Below are positions 1 to 6,734 of a stretch of 22,163 nucleotides of DNA, piece after piece. Made by a program: the position numbers and the translations under genes. The DNA lies in NCBI GenBank assembly GCA_050288705.1, contig JBNKEI010000106.1, positions 1-22,163 of the forward strand, written 5' to 3'. Position 1 is the first letter of the stretch. Each line of letters opens with the position of its first letter. Under the pieces are notes generated by a model. It did no database searches. It was not told where the DNA came from and was given only the letters and a program-made list of their open reading frames with translations. Source of the DNA: JBNKEI01 sp050288705 (lineage in GTDB: Bacteria > Myxococcota > Myxococcia > Myxococcales > UBA5297).

Positions 1-1
1 A

Positions 2-157
2 GCAAAATACAAAGAGCAAGTTCAGGCAACAATCAATATCCTTCACAAAGAGGCACATGCTCCTTCATGCAATATCCCCCTATTCTTTAGCGATCCTACT
101 CTCTGGAATAAGTGGATAGAAAGCTGCGTGTTGCACAAGCGTGACGATGAAACATAA
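2..157 (+). CDS. C-terminal end of an unrecognised protein (5' end outside window)
   Basis: The second forward frame is open from the left edge to a TAA at 155-157 and gives 51 residues, starting AKYKEQVQATINILHKEAH and ending in a charged tail (HKRDDET). It contains a Cys-Asn-Ile-Pro-Leu-Phe-Phe stretch and a WNKW motif. The composition (mixed helix-forming and aromatic residues, no low-complexity bias) looks like a real protein end, not a random frame. No start lies in the window, so the gene must begin upstream. I do not recognise the family. About 150 bases without a gene follow, including a perfect tandem 10-bp duplication at 198-217. Confidence 0.5.
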   Translation, partial: AKYKEQVQATINILHKEAHAPSCNIPLFFSDPTLWNKWIESCVLHKRDDET

Positions 158-197
158 TACGATCCGAATCGAAAAGCCAAGTTAGGACTTAAGGGCT

Positions 198-217
198 GTT
201 GTATGTTGTTGTATGTT
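198..217. repeat. Perfect tandem 10-bp duplication
   Basis: The unit GTTGTATGTT occurs twice in direct succession, at 198-207 and 208-217, in the gap between the left-edge gene end and the broken gene at 257-801. It is probably replication slippage. No function is visible. Confidence 0.8.
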
Positions 218-256
218 CGCAATAATTATAGAGAAGAGCACATAAATGCAATGTGA

Positions 257-801
257 ATAAAAACCGAATTTCGGGATAGCAATAAACACTCGCAAACAAC
301 ACAATCTTTGACTTCCGAATCACCCTTAGGTCCTTCTTTGCCATTCAATACAAATGGTAGTGAAGTCGCTTTCGTGGATCGTTTAAGTTGTCGTTACACT
401 ATTGGCGCTGTACACCCGGGCCCAGCACCGGAGACATCCGTATGGATTCAAATGTCGTCGACTCCTAACCAGGTATGTCCTGAGACGGGATACCGTGTGC
501 TAGTAGAAAAGATCTACAATCCGAAGATTACTTCTGAGGGTTTTCTCAGCATTATCAAATCTCAGTCGAAGATACCTCTGTAATCCGACAAACCGGACTC
601 TATGCCTATGGTTGGCCGACAGGCTCGATTAATGCGACAGATCTTTCCATCAATTTGTTAGGTGACTTGACCGTGACCGGCGAAATGAACGGAATTATTC
701 CAGGAATGGTGGGCAGCGGTAATAATTACAAAGCGATTTTTAAAGGTTTCGTATACAAACCGACTGACAATCCATCTCCCGATTCGGTCGTTGCGTATTA
801 G
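257..801 (+). pseudogene. Frameshifted remnant of an unrecognised, possibly secreted or surface protein
   Basis: Two adjacent forward frames read like one protein. Frame 2 is open from 257 (usable start TTG at 308) to a stop at 581-583 and passes through TSESPLGPSLPFNTNGSEVA and ETGYRVLVEKIYNPKI. Near 538-545, at a GGGTTTTCTC run, sensible sequence moves to frame 1 and continues as QISVEDTSVIRQTGLYAYGW and INLLGDLTVTGEMNGIIPGM to a TAG at 799-801. The switch is what a one-base deletion in the T run would cause. There is no good start codon or ribosome binding site, so the 5' end is probably lost as well. The second half is rich in Gly, Asn and Thr alternating with hydrophobics, which suggests a beta-rich fold. 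I do not recognise the family. A terminator at 846-879 closes the unit. Confidence 0.55.
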
Positions 802-845
802 CAAACCATTAACTGCAACCCATTAACCAATCTTAGCAGCCCATT

Positions 846-879
846 GGGCAGGTCCATTTAGAATTGGCCCTGCCCTTTT
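846..879 (+). terminator. Intrinsic terminator after the broken gene
   Basis: GGGCAGG (846-852) pairs with CCTGCCC (869-875), and the inner CCA (854-856) pairs with TGG (865-867) across a single T/C mismatch. The loop is 8 bases and TTTT follows directly (876-879). This is a textbook Rho-independent terminator, 45 bases after the stop at 801. It supports the view that the remnant was once an expressed gene. Confidence 0.85.
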
Positions 880-935
880 CGAATTTGGTTTTTACCAAGT
901 TGCTGGCATTTGGACCAGAAAAATTTCTTAAAATT

Positions 936-947
936 GTCTGAACAGAC
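936..947. repeat. Short palindrome upstream of mazG
   Basis: GTCTG-AA-CAGAC is a near-perfect 12-bp dyad 89 bases upstream of mazG, flanked by AAATT and AATTTTTTTT. It could be an operator or part of a weak terminator. It matches no LexA consensus that I know for deltaproteobacteria or gammaproteobacteria. Function unknown. Confidence 0.35.
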
Positions 948-1035
948 TGGAATTTTTTTTCAGTGATTAAAGATTGTGCTTTTATTCAACCCGAAAGCTT
1001 AAGTTAACTCTTCATGTATTCTGGAGACATACATT

Positions 1036-1869
1036 ATGAACCGAGCTGCACAACAGATAGAACGTCTAATAAGTATTATGAAGCGCCTGCGGGCAGAAAG
1101 CGGTTGTCCCTGGGATAAACAACAAAATTTTGCCTCTCTTCGCCCCTATCTAATTGAAGAAGCGTACGAAGTTTTAGAGCAGTTGGACGAAATAGCAATA
1201 GGAGGCCCATCCAATGAATTTCGTGACGAACTGGGAGATCTTCTGTTTCAAATTGTTTTCCATTGCCAGATTGCTTCCGAAAGAAATCTCTTCGAGCTTG
1301 CCGATGTGATTCAAGCCATTGCTGACAAGATTGAGTTCCGCCATCCTCATGTTTTCGCAAATTCTTCGGCGAAAGATGCTTCGGAAGTGGCAGCGCAATG
1401 GTCGGAATTAAAAGCTCAGGAACGGCTAAAAAAAACTGGCCAGATAGGAAGCGTTTTAGATGGCGTTCCCAAAGAAGCGCCAGCTTTGCTAAGAGCAGAA
1501 CGCCTTTCCGAAAAGGCCAGTCGCGTCGGCTTTGATTGGAAGAAAGTCGAAGATGTCCGCGCCAAACTAGATGAGGAATTGGCAGAGCTCGATCAGGCAA
1601 TAAGTTCCCATTCCCCAGAAAACATTGAACACGAGCTCGGCGACGTTCTTTTCACCTTAGCCAACCTCGGCCGCTGGCTGCATTGCCCCACAGAAAACGC
1701 TTTGCGTTCTGCTTTGCGTCGCTTTATCGACCGATTTCATTTCATGGAAAAAGCAATCCAGAAACAGGGGCGCCAAGCCAACCAAATGACCTTGGAGGAG
1801 CTTGACGAACTATGGAACCAAGCCAAGGCCGCCTACTTGTCCACAACTTCTGTGGATAAGTTGTGGTGA
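1036..1869 (+). CDS. mazG: Nucleoside triphosphate pyrophosphohydrolase MazG
   Basis: MazG hydrolyses (d)NTPs to NMPs plus pyrophosphate. It acts as a cytosolic house-cleaning enzyme and in E. coli also affects ppGpp levels. The protein has 277 residues (E. coli MazG 263) and two MazG helical domains. The N-terminal domain has the family signature CPWD at 24-27, EEAYE at 41-45 and DELGD at 64-68. The C-terminal domain has a second metal-binding set, EELAE (180-184) with ELGD at 200-203, the catalytically important half in E. coli MazG. The ATG at 1036 fits the family N-terminus and has a GGAG about 10 bases upstream. The gene is complete and stands alone, preceded by a 230-base gap. Its last codons overlap a perfect 9-bp inverted repeat containing DnaA-box-like sequences. 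Confidence 0.95.
   Translation: MNRAAQQIERLISIMKRLRAESGCPWDKQQNFASLRPYLIEEAYEVLEQLDEIAIGGPSNEFRDELGDLLFQIVFHCQIASERNLFELADVIQAIADKIEFRHPHVFANSSAKDASEVAAQWSELKAQERLKKTGQIGSVLDGVPKEAPALLRAERLSEKASRVGFDWKKVEDVRAKLDEELAELDQAISSHSPENIEHELGDVLFTLANLGRWLHCPTENALRSALRRFIDRFHFMEKAIQKQGRQANQMTLEELDELWNQAKAAYLSTTSVDKLW
1837..1866. promoter_or_regulatory. Pair of facing DnaA-box-like sequences in a 9-bp inverted repeat
   Basis: TTGTCCACA (1837-1845) fits the relaxed DnaA box TTWTNCACA except for G at position 3. TGTGGATAA (1851-1859) is an exact consensus box (TTATCCACA) on the other strand. Both lie in a perfect inverted repeat, CCACAACTT (1841-1849) and AAGTTGTGG (1858-1866), inside the last mazG codons. 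The site could titrate DnaA or regulate rpsT. It could also be chance in coding sequence. Confidence 0.45.
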
Positions 1870-1940
1870 ACCCTGTGGGTAGCAGACTCTCTTCCTGGCA
1901 ACAAGGTGCCTATTTGTCGTTTTGCTGAATAGAGCAGCAA

Positions 1941-1968
1941 TTGTCTAACATGCCGTAATCACTATACT
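1941..1968 (+). promoter_or_regulatory. Probable sigma70-type promoter for rpsT
   Basis: TTGTCT (1941-1946) and TATACT (1963-1968) are separated by 16 bases. This is the best -35/-10 pair in the mazG-rpsT gap. It implies an rpsT leader of roughly 130 bases, long enough for S20 autoregulation, although no fold is evident by eye. A consensus TTGACA also occurs at 1989 and at 2035, without a good -10 at the right distance. Confidence 0.5.
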
Positions 1969-2103
1969 TTACGGATATTGTCACTAGATTGACAGTGCTT
2001 ACAAAAAAACTTCTGACCATGCACCAAAGTATACTTGACAGCATTGAGATTAAGCTGGTAGGAGTGCCGTCCACGAAGGCCATTAATCGGCCTGGAGGTA
2101 GAA

Positions 2104-2385
2104 GTGGCAAATATTAAATCCGTAGAAAAACGTCACCGTCAGAGTCTTAAGCATCGGGCCCGTAATGCCTATTGGCGATCAAGCGTGAAAACTGCAATCA
2201 AGAAAGCGCGAGTCGCGATTGCAGAAAAAGATCCTGCCAAAATGAAATCTGCGGTAGTAGCCGCAGAAAGATTATTAAAAAAGGCGGCGGGTAAAGGTGC
2301 AATCCATGGTCGAAACGCTAGTCGCCGGGTAGCGCGCTTGGCTAAAGCAGCATATAGCGCTAGTCGAGCCAACGCGAGCGCCTAA
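2104..2385 (+). CDS. rpsT: 30S ribosomal protein S20
   Basis: S20 binds 16S rRNA at the bottom of the 30S body early in assembly. The 93-residue product has the family hallmarks: an N-terminal MANIKSVEKRHRQS, very high Lys/Arg/Ala content, the long-helix segment AIAEKDPAKMKSAV, and the conserved KGAIHGRNASRRVARL near the C-terminus. Translation starts at GTG 2104 with a strong GGAGG at 2094-2098. Unlike its usual neighbourhood in many bacteria, where rpsT adjoins holA, here it stands alone and faces lptE, with a symmetrical terminator between the two genes. Confidence 0.97.
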   Translation: MANIKSVEKRHRQSLKHRARNAYWRSSVKTAIKKARVAIAEKDPAKMKSAVVAAERLLKKAAGKGAIHGRNASRRVARLAKAAYSASRANASA

Positions 2386-2415
2386 AAATTGGCGCCGCTT
2401 CTGTTAACGCAGTTC

Positions 2416-2464
2416 AAAAACAACCGTTATTGACGTGCCGTTCAAGGGCATGTTTGTTGTTTTT
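2416..2464. terminator. Bidirectional terminator between rpsT and lptE
   Basis: AAAAACAAC (2416-2424) pairs perfectly with GTTGTTTTT (2456-2464), and an inner TGCC/GGCA stem lies at 2436-2450. The outer arms give a T run at the 3' side on both strands, so the hairpin can end the convergent rpsT and lptE transcripts. Confidence 0.65.
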
Positions 2465-2470
2465 CCCATA

Positions 2471-2509
2471 CTCCCCCCGGTTTTTATGAATTGGCGCTTT
2501 AGGGGGGAG
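2471..2509. repeat. Perfect 8-bp inverted repeat of C and G runs
   Basis: CTCCCCCC (2471-2478) and GGGGGGAG (2502-2509) flank 23 bases just downstream of the lptE stop. No T run follows on the minus strand, so it may protect the lptE 3' end or work with the neighbouring terminator. Confidence 0.5.
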
Positions 2510-2530
2510 CAGAGTTTAGCTTTACCAAAA

Positions 2531-3043
2531 CTAATTGCTCAGTTGTCGTAACGCTTCCTTCATTTGGTATTTGGCCAAACGACGTATGGCTGCTCGGCGA
2601 TTAGCTTCAACGGAAAGTACGTTAAGTTGCTTTGGACTGTTAGGTTGCGGAGCAAGAAAGTCTAGTTGGTTATTTATTTCTATTTGCTTAAGTTTTTCCT
2701 CTCCAAGAAACAAACTCACCCGCACCACCACATTTACCAAGTAACTTGCTAGAACCGTTCCGCTTTTATTGACCAGGTGAATGGCCGGATTGCTGACGAT
2801 AGAGATAATTTCCCCGTCTATTCGCGCCTCGGAGAGCTCTCCCCCTTCTTTTCCTGAATGAGACAATTCTTCCCGCAAAGCCTCGGTGTAGTAAGCTTCT
2901 ATTCCTGGTTCCTCGGTTAGATTGCGAAAAACCGGAACAAATACCGTAGCCGGATTTCCAGGCAGCTTTCCGCTAAAGCCAAATCGATATCCACAGCCCA
3001 CCAGAAGCATGACCACCAAACTACAACATATGCCGTTTTTCAC
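2531..3043 (-). CDS. lptE: LPS-assembly lipoprotein LptE
   Basis: LptE is the outer-membrane lipoprotein that plugs LptD and receives lipopolysaccharide from the Lpt bridge. The 170-residue product starts with a lipoprotein signal: Lys, a hydrophobic stretch, then the lipobox LLVGC with Cys17. The family segment CGYRF follows, then the conserved beta-strand/helix VFVPVFRNLTEEPGIEAYYT (residues 34-53), which resembles deltaproteobacterial LptE more than E. coli LptE. The start is GTG at 3043 with AAAGG about 9 bases upstream. In many proteobacteria lptE follows leuS directly and holA comes next. Here a plus-strand gene separates it from leuS and no holA is visible, so lptE presumably has its own promoter in 3044-3181; I could not place one confidently. 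Confidence 0.85.
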   Translation of the reverse strand: MKNGICCSLVVMLLVGCGYRFGFSGKLPGNPATVFVPVFRNLTEEPGIEAYYTEALREELSHSGKEGGELSEARIDGEIISIVSNPAIHLVNKSGTVLASYLVNVVVRVSLFLGEEKLKQIEINNQLDFLAPQPNSPKQLNVLSVEANRRAAIRRLAKYQMKEALRQLSN

Positions 3044-3140
3044 TCCCGCTAGCCTTTCGTGTCAAACCATATAGTTATGTGACTTCATTTATATCGGGAA
3101 CAGGTTTCACTTGCATATCTTTCTTCCCATCTGGTCACCC

Positions 3141-3158
3141 TCTCTGCTATCGCAGAGA
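3141..3158 (+). promoter_or_regulatory. Leader hairpin before the papain-like gene
   Basis: TCTCTGC (3141-3147) and GCAGAGA (3152-3158) form a perfect 7-bp stem with a 4-base loop, ending 12 bases before the AAAGGA ribosome binding site at 3171-3176. It could tune translation or mRNA stability of the downstream gene. No T run follows, so it is not a terminator. Confidence 0.4.
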
Positions 3159-3181
3159 CGGAAAGGAATAAAAGGAATAAG

Positions 3182-3802
3182 ATGACTAATATTAATTTGC
3201 CGCTCAAGAAGAACACTAGTCAATCCACAGCTCCCGAAAGAGCTAATTCGGGCCCGAAAAAGAAGACGCCAAGCTTAGGCTACTCAAACCGGAAGAGTTC
3301 TCTAAACGCTAGTTCTAGTTTATCTAGGAGTGGCTACTCAAGCCGAATGACTTCAGCGACTGGGCAGGCCAAGTTGCGCTTTTTTTTTCCTGATTCGTTT
3401 GAGTCAGCGCCACAATCTTGCGTGCCCACTACTCGAATTGTGCACGGCGGGGACAGCAAAGGCTGTGTGGTTGACGCTATAGCCGGAGCAAGCGGAAAAG
3501 AATACGAGCAAGCGCGTAAAGTTGCCATTGAACATGGATTTAATCCCGGTTCGGGATGGACTTATGGACCCGCTCGTGATGTCCTAAGCGAGCTAGGCAA
3601 AAACGTGATTTACCACGGTAGCCAACCAAGCAATTGGGAAGACTTTCCAACAAAAGCACTAATCGGCGTCAGGGGGCGTATTGGTGGTCCCCATGCGGTT
3701 ATTTTAAAAGGTGAGTATATATACGATGGCAATAAAACATCCCCTGTCCATCGCAGTAACTATGAACTTCTGGATAGTAGCTCATACATTGAATTTAAAT
3801 GA
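3182..3802 (+). CDS. Papain-like fold (C39-like) cysteine-protease-like protein, possible secreted effector
   Basis: The product has 206 residues. Residues 1-60 are Ser/Lys/Asn-rich and probably disordered, with an internal near-repeat (GYSNRKSS and GYSSRMTS). Residues 88-206 look like a small papain-fold domain. Cys95 sits at a helix start (KGCVVDAIAGASGKEYEQAR), His171 is in GGPHAVILKG, and Asp182 follows in EYIYDG. That order and spacing fit the Cys-His-Asp arrangement of C39-like and related bacterial papain-fold proteins. The ATG at 3182 has AAAGGA 5 bases upstream. The gene lies on the plus strand between leuS and lptE, so it was probably inserted there. It has no classical signal peptide; the disordered, basic, Ser-rich N-terminus could be a specialised secretion signal, which is inference. 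A run of nine T at 3380-3388 lies inside the frame. The family is unproven; an inactive papain-like fold or a transglutaminase-like role remains possible. Confidence 0.6.
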   Translation: MTNINLPLKKNTSQSTAPERANSGPKKKTPSLGYSNRKSSLNASSSLSRSGYSSRMTSATGQAKLRFFFPDSFESAPQSCVPTTRIVHGGDSKGCVVDAIAGASGKEYEQARKVAIEHGFNPGSGWTYGPARDVLSELGKNVIYHGSQPSNWEDFPTKALIGVRGRIGGPHAVILKGEYIYDGNKTSPVHRSNYELLDSSSYIEFK

Positions 3803-3818
3803 GCATTTGCAATATTCG

Positions 3819-3869
3819 CTTTCCCTCCTCTCCTAGTTTTTTTCTAAAATATAAGAGAGGAAGGGAAAG
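3819..3869. terminator. Long hairpin between the convergent papain-like gene and leuS
   Basis: CTTTCCCTCCTCTC (3819-3832) pairs with GAGAGGAAGGGAAAG (3855-3869) except for one bulged base. The loop holds a T7 run. No strong T tract follows on either strand, so termination is likely but not textbook. The position between two convergent stops supports the call. Confidence 0.55.
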
Positions 3870-3907
3870 ATATTTCGTAGAACATTAGCCCACTTAGTGC
3901 TGATAGA

Positions 3908-6394
3908 CTAACTGGAAACCACAAAATTTATTAGGCGCTTAGGTACAAATATTACTTTCCGAATAGTCTTTCCCTCTAAATGTGAAGCCACCTTAGCGTC
4001 TTTCTGTGCCATTTCTTTTACTTCTTCTTCTGAGGTTTGCAAGGAAGCTTCCACCTGACCACGCAGCTTGCCGTTAATTTGAATGGCATAAACTACTGTC
4101 GACTCGGCGGCCAATGCAGAGTCAAATTGCGGCCAGTCGCGCGCTTGCAGACTTTGCTTAGCGCCATATTGCTGGTCAATTTCTTCTGCTATATGCGGAG
4201 CAAAAGGAGAAATCATCACCGCAAGCAAACGAATCGCTTCTGCCATGGCCGCTCGTTCTGCAGACTCGGTTATTTTCATGGGAGTAAGCACATTGACTAG
4301 CTCCATTATGCGGGCAATAGCTGTATTGAACGCCAAGCGGTCCAAATCCTCGGTCACTTTTTGCAGTGCTTTATGAGCTGCTTTGCGAATAACCAGCGCT
4401 TGACCAATTTCTTGTCCCAGCGGTTGGGTTTCGTTAGCGGCAAGACGATGATTATAGGCTAATCGCCATACTCGAGCCAAAAACCGGGCGCAGCCTTCTA
4501 CTTGCTCGTCTGACCAATCAATATCTTTTTCAGGAGGGCCTGCGAAAAGCACAAAAGTTCGGGCGGCATCAGCACCATACTTGCCCACAATTTCTTTCGG
4601 GGAAACTACATTGCCCCAGCGTTTGGACATTTTTCGTCCATCCGGACCGTTAACAATGCCCTGGGTAACCAACTTCTTGACCGGCTCGTCTACTTCTACC
4701 AGTCCCAGCTCCTTCATCACCTTGGTCCAAAAGCGGAAATAGAGCAAATGCATTACTGCATGTTCCGGCCCGCCCACATAGACGTCTACTGGCAGAAACC
4801 GACTTGCTTGCAGGGAATCAAAAGGCTGCTGGGTAGCGTGAGGAGAGAGATAGCGAGCAAAATACCAACTAGAATCCACAAAGGTATCCATGGTTTCTAC
4901 TTCCCGTCTTGCCGCTCCCCCACATTTTGGACAAGTAGTGTGTAGAAACTCAGGAACTTTCGCCAAAGGAGGTTCGCCTCGACCAGTAAGCACTGCTGCC
5001 ACATCAATGTCGGGTAGCTTTACGGGAAGTTGTTCATAGGGAACAGGAATTCCCTCTTGGCCAGGATCACACTGGTCGCAATACACAATAGGAATAGGAG
5101 TTCCCCAGTACCTTTGCCGAGAAAAGCCCCAATCACGCTGCCGATAGGTAACCGCTGGACCGCCTTTGCCGGTTTTTTCTAGCTTCGCAGCAATTTTTTG
5201 GCGGCCTTCCTCAGAAGAAAGACCGGAAAACTCTCCTGATTCTTCCATTACCCCATCTTCAGTAAACGCAGTGGAAAGCGTACTGCCATCAACAAGCTGG
5301 CCGTTAGCAGGACGAATCACGCTGCGTATGGGGAGCTGATATTTTTTTGCGAATTCAAAGTCACGCTGATCATGAGCCGGTACGCTCATCACCGCGCCAG
5401 TTCCGTAATCAGAAACCACAAAATTTGCAATCCAAATGGGTACCTTTTCTCCAGTAAAAGGATGAATAGCATAGGCGCCGGTAAATACTCCTTGTTTTTC
5501 TTGGTCTTCTTCTTTAGCTGGTATCGCAGCTTTGCTTTCTTGCTCGGCAACAAAAGCTTCCACTTGAATCCGGGTGGATGAGGTTACTAATTGTGGAATA
5601 AGTGGATAATCGGGTGCGATCACCAGATACGTAACTCCGAACAATGTATCGGCACGGGTAGTAAAGACCTTCAGCGATTGTGGCAAACCTTCAATTGCGA
5701 AACTAATAGACGTTCCTGGGGACTTTCCAATCCAATGCTTTTGCATGGAAACAATGCGCTCTGGCCATTCGCTAAGCTTCTTAAGATCCTGCAATAAGCA
5801 TTCGGAATATTTGGTAATTCTAAATGCCCACTCCGGCATACGCCGAACTACTACTGGATCGTTGGAACGCTCACACAATCCGTCTTTGACTTGCTCGTTA
5901 GCAATGACCGTGGCGCATCCCGGACACCAATTCACCCGGCTCATTCTTCGATAGACCAGGCCCATTTCTTTCATTTTCAAAAAAAACCACTGATTCCACC
6001 GGTAGTACTCGGGGTTACTGGTGTTTATCTCCCGGCCCCAATCGTAGGAATATCCCACTGATTTCATTTCTGCCTTGAACTGGTCGATGTTTTCTTGGGT
6101 GCGCTCGGCAGGATGGCGCTTATCTTTTATTGCCGCGTTCTCGGCAGGCAAGCCTAGCGCATCCCAACCCATGGGATGTAATACATCGCAACCCTTCATG
6201 CGAAAGTAGCGAGCTAGCACGTCGCCAATTAAGTAGTTGCGTACGTGACCCATGTGCATTTTCCCCGATGGATAGGGAAACATTTCGAGAATATAACGAC
6301 TGTTTGGACGCCCCTGAGGTTCAAACAGTTTTTGCCTCTCCCAATGCTCCTGCCATTTGGGCTCAATTGACTTGGGATCATAGCTCTCTTGCAT
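3908..6394 (-). CDS. leuS: Leucyl-tRNA synthetase
   Basis: The enzyme charges tRNA(Leu) with leucine in the cytosol. It is a class I synthetase of 828 residues, normal for the bacterial family. The HIGH signature is HMGH at 47-50 after the conserved MFPYPSGKMHMGHVRNYLIG stretch. An editing (CP1) domain follows, with the GVFTGAYAIHPFTGEKVPIW and GTGAVMSVPAHDQRD segments. The KMSKS loop is KMSKR at 588-592, where the last Ser is replaced by Arg. A tetracysteine insertion (CDQC and CPKCGG) is present, and the C-terminal domain ends with an INGKLRGQVE segment. The ATG at 6394 has a good AGGAGA upstream (complement of 6401-6406). The gene is complete. In related genomes it heads an operon with lptE; here transcription from leuS would run into the antisense of the inserted papain-like gene. 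Confidence 0.97.
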   Translation of the reverse strand: MQESYDPKSIEPKWQEHWERQKLFEPQGRPNSRYILEMFPYPSGKMHMGHVRNYLIGDVLARYFRMKGCDVLHPMGWDALGLPAENAAIKDKRHPAERTQENIDQFKAEMKSVGYSYDWGREINTSNPEYYRWNQWFFLKMKEMGLVYRRMSRVNWCPGCATVIANEQVKDGLCERSNDPVVVRRMPEWAFRITKYSECLLQDLKKLSEWPERIVSMQKHWIGKSPGTSISFAIEGLPQSLKVFTTRADTLFGVTYLVIAPDYPLIPQLVTSSTRIQVEAFVAEQESKAAIPAKEEDQEKQGVFTGAYAIHPFTGEKVPIWIANFVVSDYGTGAVMSVPAHDQRDFEFAKKYQLPIRSVIRPANGQLVDGSTLSTAFTEDGVMEESGEFSGLSSEEGRQKIAAKLEKTGKGGPAVTYRQRDWGFSRQRYWGTPIPIVYCDQCDPGQEGIPVPYEQLPVKLPDIDVAAVLTGRGEPPLAKVPEFLHTTCPKCGGAARREVETMDTFVDSSWYFARYLSPHATQQPFDSLQASRFLPVDVYVGGPEHAVMHLLYFRFWTKVMKELGLVEVDEPVKKLVTQGIVNGPDGRKMSKRWGNVVSPKEIVGKYGADAARTFVLFAGPPEKDIDWSDEQVEGCARFLARVWRLAYNHRLAANETQPLGQEIGQALVIRKAAHKALQKVTEDLDRLAFNTAIARIMELVNVLTPMKITESAERAAMAEAIRLLAVMISPFAPHIAEEIDQQYGAKQSLQARDWPQFDSALAAESTVVYAIQINGKLRGQVEASLQTSEEEVKEMAQKDAKVASHLEGKTIRKVIFVPKRLINFVVSS

Positions 6395-6734
6395 GTTGGC
6401 TCTCCTTCGCAGCTTTTCCTTTAGCTCAATTAATGAAGAGGTCTTATCTCACGAATGGTTGCTAATAGGGAGTGTAGTTTTACCCATCCTCGTTAAGAAA
6501 TGTGCGTTTGGTCATTAAGGTCACAAGAGGTAGGGTATTGGGATTCCTGAGGTAAATTCTACCCCTCCCATAATTAGCATCAGCAATATCGGCACAAGTA
6601 GGTTTATAGTTGAATATCTCAACAATTTCCGAGACAATTCTCTAACGCGTGGTCGGTTTCTAGATTGGCAAATTTTTTGCTAGCCTATTAATAGTGTTTG
6701 GCGATTAACCGCTACCCTATATAGGAATAAATAA
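6395..6734. other. Divergent intergenic region between leuS and the barrel gene
   Basis: These 340 bases hold no convincing frame. They must contain the leuS leader (ribosome binding site near 6401-6407) and the promoter of the rightward pair. A small dyad, GTTGA-ATATC-TCAAC, lies at 6609-6623. I see no RNA gene and no T-box-like or other riboswitch that I can support. Confidence 0.5.
6665..6693 (+). promoter_or_regulatory. Probable promoter of the barrel-lipoprotein pair
   Basis: TTGGCA (6665-6670) and TTAATA (6688-6693) are 17 bases apart, in an AT-rich stretch 42 bases before the start codon at 6735. This is a moderate sigma70-type match. Confidence 0.4.

Noticed and set aside
1076..1600. 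A 174-residue minus-strand frame
   Set aside because: It lies entirely within mazG, has no domain pattern, and mazG is certain.
3819..3869. Small RNA gene in the convergent gap
   Set aside because: The hairpin is better explained as a convergent transcript end. No promoter could be placed for an RNA.
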